Positions 49,298-56,821 of a DNA stretch of 64,000 nucleotides are shown piece after piece. Location: the NCBI GenBank assembly GCA_000719025.1, contig JODP01000017.1, positions 1-64,000 on the forward strand, written 5' to 3'. Numbering within the stretch: position 1 is the stretch's first letter; each line of letters opens with the position of its first letter. Origin of the DNA: Kineosporia aurantiaca JCM 3230. Its GTDB lineage: Bacteria; Actinomycetota; Actinomycetes; Actinomycetales; Kineosporiaceae. The position numbers were made by a program, and so were the translations under genes. The notes beneath the pieces are model-generated. The model did no database searches. It had not been told where the DNA came from and saw only the letters and a program-made list of their open reading frames with translations.

Positions 49298-50452
49298 GTG
49301 CACAGGCTTGCAACGGCTTTCGTCCTCGCGCTCGGCACAGTGGCCACCACCGTACCGGGGTTGCCGGCCGCCCAGGCGGCTCCGGCGTCCTCAATCACCG
49401 CGGTCACCGGCCGGCTGCTGCGCGACGGCCGGCCCGTCTCCGAGGGCGACGTGCTGGTCACGGTCTGGCCCAAGGCGAGTGTGCTGGCCGCGCAGAAGAC
49501 CGGTGACCGGGTGGCGACGCGCGTCATTCAGCACGAAAAGACCTCTGTCAACGGTACTTTCAGCGTCTCTCTCGACCCGTCCACGCTTCCGGTTCTCTAT
49601 CGGGGACGCGCTGGGCAGGTCGATCTGGAAATCACGGTGGCCGACGCGACGGGTCAGGCGGACTGGTCGACCAGCGTCGTCCGGGCCAGTTCCAGGGGCA
49701 ATACTCAAGGATGGACGACGGCGGTCGCCGAGAGCGGGGGATCGACGCGGGTCCAGAGCGTCACGCTGGATCTCGGCGCGCACGTGGTCGCCTCGAGCGA
49801 CGGGCAGCAACCTCCGCTGGCCGTTTCCCCGCGCAGCAACCGCGCTTTGGCGCAGATGGCAACGGCGGAAATGAAGGACGTCTGTGTCACTTACGTGGCC
49901 GGCGCCGTGAAGAACCGGCTCGAGCACTTCGGCCGGGTCTACGGCTGGTCGGGGGCCAAGGGGATGGTCGACTTCAATGTCGGCAGTTCGCACACGCTCG
50001 GCATCGCCACCGGCCGGGGTGACGACTGGAACGCGGCCGGCTCGGCGACCATCTCCACCGACGCCGGGGCCACGGTGTCCGGCCTGGTCGACGTGGAGAC
50101 CAAGAACCGGGTGAACTACCGCGACTACAAGAACCTGTGCTGGGCGAGCACCCACCGGCGGCCGGTCAGTTTCAGCGCACTGCTGCCCAGCGGGGACTTC
50201 ACCAAGACCAAGCACGTCGACTTCGCCACCTGCGCCGCGTACGACGGCAACGCGACGATCTGGAAGAGCAAGGGCCGCAACGTCACCTACAAGGCCGGGG
50301 TGGCGTTGCCCTATCTCAACGTGGCCGCCCAGTCCGGCTGGGCGACCAGCACCAAGGAGGGTTTCGCGATCACCAAGAAGTCCTGGATCTGCGGCTCGAC
50401 GGACGACGGCTGGGCCAAGGCGCCGCAGATGAGCGCGAAGAAACGGAAATAG
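49298..50452 (+). CDS. Exported protein of unknown function
   Basis: A signal peptide (HRLATAFVLALGTVATTVPG, cleavage near AQAAPA) is followed by a carboxypeptidase-regulatory-like beta-domain (VTGRLLRDGRPVSEGDVLVT, then NGTFSVSLDP) and a second half with Cys residues at DVCVTY, NLCWAS, ATCAAY and WICGST. GTG 49298 is likely. TAGCGT (49284-49289) could be a -10 box close enough for a leaderless mRNA. No family name is certain. Confidence 0.75.
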   Translation: MHRLATAFVLALGTVATTVPGLPAAQAAPASSITAVTGRLLRDGRPVSEGDVLVTVWPKASVLAAQKTGDRVATRVIQHEKTSVNGTFSVSLDPSTLPVLYRGRAGQVDLEITVADATGQADWSTSVVRASSRGNTQGWTTAVAESGGSTRVQSVTLDLGAHVVASSDGQQPPLAVSPRSNRALAQMATAEMKDVCVTYVAGAVKNRLEHFGRVYGWSGAKGMVDFNVGSSHTLGIATGRGDDWNAAGSATISTDAGATVSGLVDVETKNRVNYRDYKNLCWASTHRRPVSFSALLPSGDFTKTKHVDFATCAAYDGNATIWKSKGRNVTYKAGVALPYLNVAAQSGWATSTKEGFAITKKSWICGSTDDGWAKAPQMSAKKRK

Positions 50453-50486
50453 CGGCGCGCGCGTACCCTGAGTCAGGGGGTTCATG

Positions 50487-51016
50487 ATGGGGCGGTGGCG
50501 GGCGGTCGTGGTTTCCCTGGCCGTGCTGCTCTGCGGCTGCGGCGGGCCCGGCCCCCGCGATGTGGTGGTGCAGTGGTCCGAGTCCGGGGACGATCCGGGG
50601 CGTTCGGCATGGGCCAGAGCGACCTGCGGCCCGGGCATCTGGTCTCGTTCGGGGCGATGACGCTGTGCGTCTCCGGCGCCGCCTCGGCCGAACTCACCGG
50701 AGCCCATTTCGATCAGGCGGAGCACCTGCGGATCGAGCGATTCGCGGTGCGCAGCATCGGTACTCCCGCGCTGGGCGGCTCCCTGCAGAGCATCATGGCC
50801 GAGGGCTTCGACCCGAACGATCACACCGTGACCTCGCAATGCGACGAGGACGACGCGGTCAGCGAGTTCGCCGCCGACTTCGTGGCCGATGCTCCCGGCG
50901 TCGCCCGTGGTCAGAATCTGGTGGTCGAATACGCCTCCGGTCCGAAAACCAGGTCCGTCACCATCCCGGTGACCATCGTCCTGTGCAGCTATCCGCAGGA
51001 GCGGTGCCCGAACTGA
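50487..51016 (+). pseudogene. Lipoprotein gene with a 1-base frameshift
   Basis: The first frame (ATG 50487 or 50484) codes for a lipoprotein signal ending LLCGCGGPG and then DVVVQWSESGDDP. It stops early at 50660. The following frame takes over at once with AFGMGQSDLRPGHLVSFGAM, CVSGAASAELTGAHFDQAEH and ends CSYPQERCPN at 51016. Adding one G to the run at 50597-50600 joins the two into DDPGAFGMGQ. Codon bias is good on both sides. It is therefore either a recent pseudogene or a sequencing error in a G-run. Function unknown. Confidence 0.75.
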
Positions 51017-51020
51017 TCTC

Positions 51021-51965
51021 CTAGGAGGAGTAGGCGGCCAGTTGCCCGAGCTGCGCGGCCGGCCAGCCGCTGTTCTCGGTGAAAGTCAGCCTCAGGTAAC
51101 GGATTTCCGACCGGGCAAAGCCGACCCCGGCGTCGCCCGAGCCGTGGCGCCCGCCGAACCGGTAGCTCTGCGCCCCGCTGAGTTGATGGAAGTCACTGCC
51201 GTCGGAACTGCCTTGAACCGCGATCACCTGAGTGCGCCGGCCCCAGAGTCCGCCCTGGGGTAGCGCCATGGTCAGCCGCCCAACCGTCGTGAGCTTGCCC
51301 AGGTCGAGGGTCAGCGTCTGGGGGAAGCCGGCCAGGCTCTCCCAGTAGGTGTCCTGGCTGCCGTCGATGGCGCTGGACGCGGAATGGCCCAGCAGTTGGC
51401 TGCTGGCCTGCATCGATCCCGACGCGGCCAAGTTCACGGACGGGTCGGCGACGTCCGGGCCGGCGTCGGTGACCGGAACGTCCGCCGGCGCCGTGCTGCT
51501 GCTCTCCGCGGTGGTGGTGGCCGGGTTGGTCTGGGCCGGCGCGCCGGAGTGCCCGCCCGAACCAGCTCCCGAGCGGGTGCTGGGAGGAGGAGAAGCGTCC
51601 CCGGTTCCCTCGGTGTCCTTCTTGCTCTTGCTCGGAAACGGGGATTTTCCGGGGTGGGTGGTCGGCCGGTCGGTGGCCCGCTCGGTCGAGGACGCGGGCT
51701 CGGGAAGGGTCATCCGGAACCCGGACAGCGAGGAGTCCTGGACCGGTGGCTCTTCGGAACGGTTCGACCAGTGGATGAAGGTGACCCCGCCGACCAGCAC
51801 GACCACCACCGCCAGAACCGACCACACCGTGCTGCTGACCCCTCGTAAACCGGATCGTCGGGTCCGCACCGTCGGGCTGCTGTCGGACGAGACGATCTCG
51901 TCCGGCCGACCCGCCGACGGCTGCGGCGTCGGGTTGCTGGGGGTTTCCACGGCTTCCGCTCCCAA
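51021..51965 (-). CDS. Membrane protein with external discoidin (F5/8 type C) domain
   Basis: A cytosolic N-terminus of 45 residues is followed by one membrane helix (VWSVLAVVVVLVGGVTFI), a Ser/Thr/Pro-rich linker of about 90 residues, and a C-terminal discoidin/CBM32-like domain (ASSQLLGHSASSAIDGSQDT, YWESLAG, QTLTLDLGKLTTVGRLTM, YLRLTFTEN). The last domain usually binds sugars, so the protein may attach to the cell wall or matrix. The linker suits a wall-spanning arm. It ends 5 bases after the frameshifted lipoprotein gene. Confidence 0.8.
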   Translation of the reverse strand: MGAEAVETPSNPTPQPSAGRPDEIVSSDSSPTVRTRRSGLRGVSSTVWSVLAVVVVLVGGVTFIHWSNRSEEPPVQDSSLSGFRMTLPEPASSTERATDRPTTHPGKSPFPSKSKKDTEGTGDASPPPSTRSGAGSGGHSGAPAQTNPATTTAESSSTAPADVPVTDAGPDVADPSVNLAASGSMQASSQLLGHSASSAIDGSQDTYWESLAGFPQTLTLDLGKLTTVGRLTMALPQGGLWGRRTQVIAVQGSSDGSDFHQLSGAQSYRFGGRHGSGDAGVGFARSEIRYLRLTFTENSGWPAAQLGQLAAYSS

Positions 51966-52051
51966 GCGAGGGGTGGTTCAGTTCAGGGCGGGGCCATTGT
52001 TACAGAAGGTGCGAATGTTGTATGAGGGACGGATGGGGTCGGCCGCCGGGA

Positions 52052-52789
52052 TCACCAGGGCATGGAGGTGCCGTCGAAGCTGAAGAAGGCTCCGGTGGGG
52101 CCGTCTTCGGGGAGCAGGGCGAGGCGCACGGCTCCGGCCGCACCCTCGGCGGGGTCCTGGCCCAGGGTGCGGGCGCGGTCGTTGAGGTCGGTGGCGCGGA
52201 TCCCGGGGGCCAGCGCGTTCACCCGGAATTCGGGCAGGGCCTGCGCATACAGGGCAGTGATCATGTTGAGGGCGGCCTTGGAGGAGCGGTAGGTGATGCC
52301 GCCGGGGGAGTGCATGGCGGGCGCCCCGGAGGCGGCGGCACGAACATCCTCATCGGTGCTGGCGCCCAGGGAAGCGGTTCCGCTGGAGATGTTCACGATC
52401 CGCGGAGCAGATGATCGGCGGAGGGCGGGGAGGAAGGCGTTCGTCACCGCGACGACCCCGAACACATTGGTCTCGTAAGTCCGGCGGAAGTCGTCCAGCT
52501 GGGCCTCCGGCCCGGTGGCCCCGTCGGTCATGATCCCGGCGTTGTTGACCAGGATGTCCAGAGCCTCCACCTCGGCCGCGGCCCGGGCGATGCTCTGCTC
52601 GTCGGTCACGTCGAGCACCAGGAGACGGCTGTCCCCACCGAGCTCGGCGACGGCCCGCTTACCCCGTTCGGCGTCCCGGGAGCCGATGAAGACGGTCTGA
52701 CCAGCCTCCAGCAACTGTCGCGCGATTTCCTTGCCGATGCCCTTGTTCGCGCCGGTGACCAGCGCAATCGTCTTCTGCATGGGTCCCAC
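52052..52789 (-). CDS. Short-chain dehydrogenase/reductase
   Basis: The 245-residue SDR has TGANKGIG (cofactor), LVNNAGIMT, catalytic Ser in VNISSGTAS, and YRSSK (Tyr/Lys). The 20-residue insert between Ser and Tyr resembles plant-type carbonyl-reductase SDRs. The start is GTG 52789 (GGAG 4 bases upstream) or ATG 52780 (MQKTIALV). It is divergent from an XRE regulator 104 bp away, which probably controls it. Confidence 0.88.
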   Translation of the reverse strand: MGPMQKTIALVTGANKGIGKEIARQLLEAGQTVFIGSRDAERGKRAVAELGGDSRLLVLDVTDEQSIARAAAEVEALDILVNNAGIMTDGATGPEAQLDDFRRTYETNVFGVVAVTNAFLPALRRSSAPRIVNISSGTASLGASTDEDVRAAASGAPAMHSPGGITYRSSKAALNMITALYAQALPEFRVNALAPGIRATDLNDRARTLGQDPAEGAAGAVRLALLPEDGPTGAFFSFDGTSMPW

Positions 52790-52892
52790 GCTGCTCCTTC
52801 GGCCGCGGCTCAGCCAGGTACAACCGATGCCCGGCTGAGGAATGGGACGCGCCTCGGCCTACGTTGGTCCCGACGGAAGGAGCTGATCGCGG

Positions 52893-53759
52893 ATGCCCCA
52901 GCGAGAACTGGCCCGGTTCCTGCGGGACCGGCGGGAACTGCTGCGCCCGGCCGACCTGGGCCTCCCGGCCGGCACCCGTCGGCGTACCCCGGGACTGCGT
53001 AGGGAGGAAGTCGCCGACTTGGCCGGGATGTCGGTGGAGTACTACGCCCGTCTGGAGCAGGCCCGCGGACCGCACCCTTCTCCCGGGATTCTCGATGCGA
53101 TGAGCACCGCTCTGCGCCTGACCCCCGCCGAACGCATCTACTTGTTCCGCCTCGCCGACACCGTCCCCACCGCACCGGCCGGACCTACTCGCACCGTGCG
53201 TCCGTACGTCCGTGAACTGATCTGCCGTCTGCCCGACACCGCCGCCGTGGTGACTGCCGCCAACTACGACGTGGTGGCCTGGAATCCGCTGGCAGAAGCG
53301 CTGCTGGGGCCGCAGCAGGGCCGTAACCTCGCCCGCCGCCGGTTCTTGACCCCGGAAGGACCCCACGCGGGTACGGCCCCGGAGTTCGCCGAGATCGTGG
53401 TTACCCGGCTGCGGGGCGCCTCGGTCCGTTACCCGCACGATCCGCGACTGGCGGATCTTCTGGGCGACCTGCGCACCGACAGCGACGAGTTCCGCGACCT
53501 GTGGGAAGCGAACCCCGTGCGACTGCCGGCACATCAGGTCAAGCGCCCAGAGCATCCGGAACTCGGCCGACTGCGGCTGAACTGCGACGTGCTCGCGGTC
53601 CCCGAAGACGATCAGCAGGTCGTGTTCATCACCGCGGACGAGGGCTCACCCACCCAGCGAGCCCTCCGTGAACTGGCCCGCACCGTTTCAGCGCGGGTGG
53701 GCCCGGAACCAGGTGAGGCGGTCGGCCGGGTCGGGGCCACGCCGCTTGCGGGTGGGTGA
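52893..53759 (+). CDS. XRE family regulator with MmyB-like ligand domain
   Basis: The 288-residue protein has an XRE helix-turn-helix (RRTPGLRREEVADLAGMSVE then YYARLEQARGPHPS) and the MmyB-type C-terminal PAS-like domain (DVVAWNPLAEALLG and EFRDLWEANPVR). Actinomycete members are regulators commonly divergent from oxidoreductase genes, as here with the SDR. Its 3' end overlaps the convergent ribosomal protection gene by 72 bp. Confidence 0.9.
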   Translation: MPQRELARFLRDRRELLRPADLGLPAGTRRRTPGLRREEVADLAGMSVEYYARLEQARGPHPSPGILDAMSTALRLTPAERIYLFRLADTVPTAPAGPTRTVRPYVRELICRLPDTAAVVTAANYDVVAWNPLAEALLGPQQGRNLARRRFLTPEGPHAGTAPEFAEIVVTRLRGASVRYPHDPRLADLLGDLRTDSDEFRDLWEANPVRLPAHQVKRPEHPELGRLRLNCDVLAVPEDDQQVVFITADEGSPTQRALRELARTVSARVGPEPGEAVGRVGATPLAGG

Positions 53760-55637
53760 GGCGGCCGATCGGTCCGGCTCGTAGCGCTCGAACCGGGTGC
53801 TGAGAATGCCGTGCCCAGAGGTGAGATCGGCGAGTCCGCGGCTGAACGGCTGCACCCGGGCCGATTGCAGCACTCCGGTGAGGACGATCCGGCCGGCCCT
53901 GGTCTCGGAGCCGTCCACCTGAGCGCCCAGCCGTCCCAGCGCGGCGATGACGGCGGGAAGCGAGGATTCGGGTACCTCCAGCTCGAACCGGTCGACCGGA
54001 TGGCAGACGTAGGTACCGGCCCGGGTCAGGGCGGTATGCAGGACGCTCGGGGCCAGGTGACGAAAGTCGTTGGCCACGGTGGACATTGCCTTGCTGAACG
54101 TTCCGTGGGCGTGGCTCTGCCGCGGCTGGTACTGCGAGGAGGTCATCGTCACCCGGAAGTCGGCCACCTCCCAACCGAACCGTCCGGCCCGCAACGCCTT
54201 ACGCACACCCTCCTCGGTGGCGGCGATGAACGCGGTCGGAAGCCGACCGGGCTCGATGCCGGAGGAGAAGGTCACGCCGCTGTTCTCGGCCGTGGCCTCG
54301 ATCCGTAGCCCCAGGCCGGCCAGATACGGGTTGTCGTTCTCCCGGATCCGCTCCACCGCCTCGCCGGTTCCCCGCACCCGTTCGACACAGAGGACCGACT
54401 GTTCGGCGAAGCTGACCTCCACCCCGAAGCGTTCGGCCAGGACGGCTGCGATCACCTCCTGCTGGACCTCGCCGTAGAGACTGACCACGGCCTCCTGATC
54501 GGCGTCGCTCAGCTCCAGGTTGATCAGCGGGTCCTCCTCGGCGAGCTCCTGCAGAGCCTGAAAAGCCTTGGTCCGCTCCGTGATCTGCACCGGCTGGACC
54601 AAGGCGCGCACGGTCGCGGGCGGAAAGTGCTGGGCGGGCCGCGCCGATCCGCGCCCGACGACGTCCCCAATTCGACTGCCACCCAGGCCCACCACGGCAC
54701 CCACCTGACCGGCCCGGATCTCGGGCGTCGGGCGTAGCCCGTCGGCGCGGCTGACCCACAGCCCGGTCACCAGCTGGGGTCGGCGTCGGCTGAGAACCAG
54801 ACGGCTGCGCTGGGCGATGGTTCCGCTCCACATCCGCAACCAGGTGCGGCGCTGCCCGTTCGGGTCCCGGTCGATCGCGAAAACCGTTGCCGCTGCTTCG
54901 TCCTGATCATTGTCCGGCGCCGCCGGGAACTGCTCCAGGGCGGCCAGCAGGGGATCGACGCCCGCCCCGGTCAGGGCCGATCCGAACACCACCGGAGTCA
55001 CCTGCGCCCGGCCGACCTTCGGCCACAGGAGGTCTTTCTCGGGGGAGAGGGCCCAGATCTCCAGGGCCTCCTCGTCCACGGCCGCCACGTGGGCGGAGAT
55101 CTCCTCCGGGGGCAGGCCGAACACCGCTGCGGAGGCCGTTCCCTCGTTCTTGACCAGGGTGAGGGGGACCAGCGCGGAGGTGAGGTGATCGCCGAGTTGC
55201 CGCATCACCTCGGCGGTATCGGCCCCGGCCCGGTCGACCTTGTTCACGAAGATCAGCGTCGGCAGGCCGGCCCGGCTGAGGGCCCGCCAGATCTGCACGG
55301 TCTGCGACTGCACACCCTCGACCGCGGACACCACCAGCACGGCCGCGTCGAGTACCCCGATCGACCGCTCCACCTCGGCGATGAAGTCCGGGTGACCCGG
55401 GGTGTCGACCAGCGTGACGGTACGGTCGTGCAGGGCGAAACCGGTGATCGCAGCGCGGATCGTGATGCCCCGGCGGCGCTCGAGATCCATCGAGTCGGTC
55501 CGGGTGGTACCGGCGTCCACGCTTCCCAGGGAGGTGGACGCGCCGGTTGCGAACAGCAGCCGTTCGGTCAGGCTGGTCTTGCCGGCGTCAACATGGGCGA
55601 CGACGCCCAGGGTGAGTGAGCTGAGGCGCGAGGGCAT
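53688..55637 (-). CDS. TetM/OtrA-like ribosomal protection GTPase
   Basis: The 649-residue protein has all GTPase motifs: AHVDAGKT (G1), RRGITI (G2), DTPGHPD (G3) and NKVD (G4). It continues with the elongation-factor-G-like domains II-V of the TetM/OtrA family. It should bind the ribosome and displace tetracycline, or play a related protective role. The ATG at 55637 is marked by GGAG 7-8 bases upstream. A leader ORF (55588-55692) overlaps the start in another frame, pointing to translational control. The 3' end overlaps the XRE gene by 72 bp. Confidence 0.88.
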   Translation of the reverse strand: MPSRLSSLTLGVVAHVDAGKTSLTERLLFATGASTSLGSVDAGTTRTDSMDLERRRGITIRAAITGFALHDRTVTLVDTPGHPDFIAEVERSIGVLDAAVLVVSAVEGVQSQTVQIWRALSRAGLPTLIFVNKVDRAGADTAEVMRQLGDHLTSALVPLTLVKNEGTASAAVFGLPPEEISAHVAAVDEEALEIWALSPEKDLLWPKVGRAQVTPVVFGSALTGAGVDPLLAALEQFPAAPDNDQDEAAATVFAIDRDPNGQRRTWLRMWSGTIAQRSRLVLSRRRPQLVTGLWVSRADGLRPTPEIRAGQVGAVVGLGGSRIGDVVGRGSARPAQHFPPATVRALVQPVQITERTKAFQALQELAEEDPLINLELSDADQEAVVSLYGEVQQEVIAAVLAERFGVEVSFAEQSVLCVERVRGTGEAVERIRENDNPYLAGLGLRIEATAENSGVTFSSGIEPGRLPTAFIAATEEGVRKALRAGRFGWEVADFRVTMTSSQYQPRQSHAHGTFSKAMSTVANDFRHLAPSVLHTALTRAGTYVCHPVDRFELEVPESSLPAVIAALGRLGAQVDGSETRAGRIVLTGVLQSARVQPFSRGLADLTSGHGILSTRFERYEPDRSAASPTRKRRGPDPADRLTWFRAHPR

Positions 55638-55692
55638 GGGACAACTCCACGATCGATCCAATGAGGACTCGGGGCGTGGAAGCTGTGCGCAT
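55588..55692 (-). promoter_or_regulatory. Leader ORF overlapping the ribosomal protection gene start
   Basis: ATG 55692 (minus) is preceded by AGGAGA at a good 7-8 base distance and opens a 34-residue frame, MRTASTPRVLIGSIVELSHA then LAPQLTHPGRRRPC. It runs 50 bases past the start codon of the GTPase gene in another frame before stopping at 55588. Ribosomes stalled on the leader could expose or hide the main start. No attenuator hairpin was clearly identified. Confidence 0.55.
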
Positions 55693-55860
55693 GCTCGGGT
55701 CTCCTAGGTCGCGGGAATGTCCGTGGACCAGGATGGGCAGGGTCCGGCGGTGAGGGCAACCGATTAACCGGCCGGCGGCCGCTAAATCTGTTGCGTCCGG
55801 CCGACGGCGGTGTTTAGCGTCACCGGTCAGGACGTCCTGCCCCGGATCGGAGCTCCGCGG
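55693..55860. other. Divergent intergenic region
   Basis: This stretch separates the leader ORF from the VOC gene. It includes GGTTAATCGG (minus), a possible -10 region for the GTPase operon, and GGAG near 55850 for the VOC gene. I could not define full promoters. Confidence 0.4.
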
Positions 55861-56613
55861 ATGACTGCTCAGCTGGTCGCGCTCACTTTCGACGCCCATG
55901 ACGCCCGGCGCCTCGGCCGGTTCTGGGCCGCCTTCCTGGGCCGGGACGCGGTCGAGGAGCCGGGCGGCGGGGTCACCCTGCTGTCCAACGGCTGGGGCCG
56001 GCGCGGGGATCCGGGGGACGGAGCCGGGTTCCACCTGAGGTTCGTGCCGTCCGCCGAGCCCAAAAGGGGCCCGAACCAGATGCATTTCGACCTGACCAGC
56101 CGGTCTCCCCAGGAACAGCGGGATCTGGTGGCCCGGGCGCTGGAGCTGGGCGGCCGGCACCTCGACATCGGCCAGGGGCAGGTGGAGCACGTGGTGCTCG
56201 CCGATCCGGACGGCAACGAGTTCGACGTGATCGAGCCGGGCAACAACTTCCTGTCCGAGTGCGGGCTGATCGGAGCCCTGGCCGGGGACGGCTCGCAGGC
56301 CACGGGCTACTTCTGGAGCCGCGCGCTGGACTGGCCGCTGGTCTGGGACCAGGACCAGGAGACCGCGATCCGTTCACCGCAGGGCGGACCCAAGATCACC
56401 TGGGGCGGGCCGCCGCTGCAGGCCAAGGCGGGCAAGGAGCGGCTGCACTTCGACCTCGCCCCGCCGCCCGGTGAGGACCAGCAGGCCGAGGTCGAGCGGC
56501 TGATCGGGCTGGGCGCGACCCGGGTGGACGTCGGACAGCGGGACGTGGACTGGGTGGTGCTGGCCGATCCGGACGGGCACGAATTCTGTCTGCTGACCCC
56601 CCGTTCGGCCTAG
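55861..56613 (+). CDS. Double VOC (glyoxalase-like) domain protein
   Basis: Two vicinal-oxygen-chelate halves are present. Both end in a metal-site strand: VEHVVLADPDGNEFDVIEP (about residue 110) and VDWVVLADPDGHEFCLLTP (about residue 235). The usual metal His/Glu positions are seen in QMHFDLTS and RLHFDLAP. The 250-residue length is typical of actinomycete VOC proteins, which are often resistance- or binding-type proteins rather than enzymes. ATG 55861 follows GGAG by 8 bases. Confidence 0.85.
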   Translation: MTAQLVALTFDAHDARRLGRFWAAFLGRDAVEEPGGGVTLLSNGWGRRGDPGDGAGFHLRFVPSAEPKRGPNQMHFDLTSRSPQEQRDLVARALELGGRHLDIGQGQVEHVVLADPDGNEFDVIEPGNNFLSECGLIGALAGDGSQATGYFWSRALDWPLVWDQDQETAIRSPQGGPKITWGGPPLQAKAGKERLHFDLAPPPGEDQQAEVERLIGLGATRVDVGQRDVDWVVLADPDGHEFCLLTPRSA

Positions 56614-56695
56614 CCCGGCGGTAACGCGACTCCGGCCGGTCCCGATCACGCCGGTATCGGCCGGTCGGACCGGCCGGTGGACCGAGGAGGTCGCG

Positions 56696-56821
56696 ATGTC
56701 CGCTCGTCGTCCGGCCGGGATCATTCAGATGGTGGCGCTGGCCGCCGCCGTCGGCCTGGGGGTGCTCGGCTGCCCCTCGACCACCAACCGGGCTCAGGGG
56801 GTGGCGCTCGGCGAGGGGTGA
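56696..56821 (+). CDS. 41-residue lipoprotein-like peptide
   Basis: GAGGAGG lies 5 bases before ATG 56696. The product begins MSARRPAGIIQMVALAAAVG, continues LGVLGCPSTTNRAQGVALGE and ends with G. It has a basic N-terminus, a hydrophobic core and a VLGC lipobox, so it could be a lipidated micro-protein with a 16-residue mature part. It overlaps the 3' end of the convergent acyltransferase gene by 28 bp. No family is recognised. Confidence 0.5.
   Translation: MSARRPAGIIQMVALAAAVGLGVLGCPSTTNRAQGVALGEG

Noticed and set aside
56614..56695. GGCCGGT/ACCGGCC inverted repeats as an attachment or operator site
   Set aside because: Such pairs arise easily in GGCC-rich DNA here, and several mutually exclusive foldings are possible.
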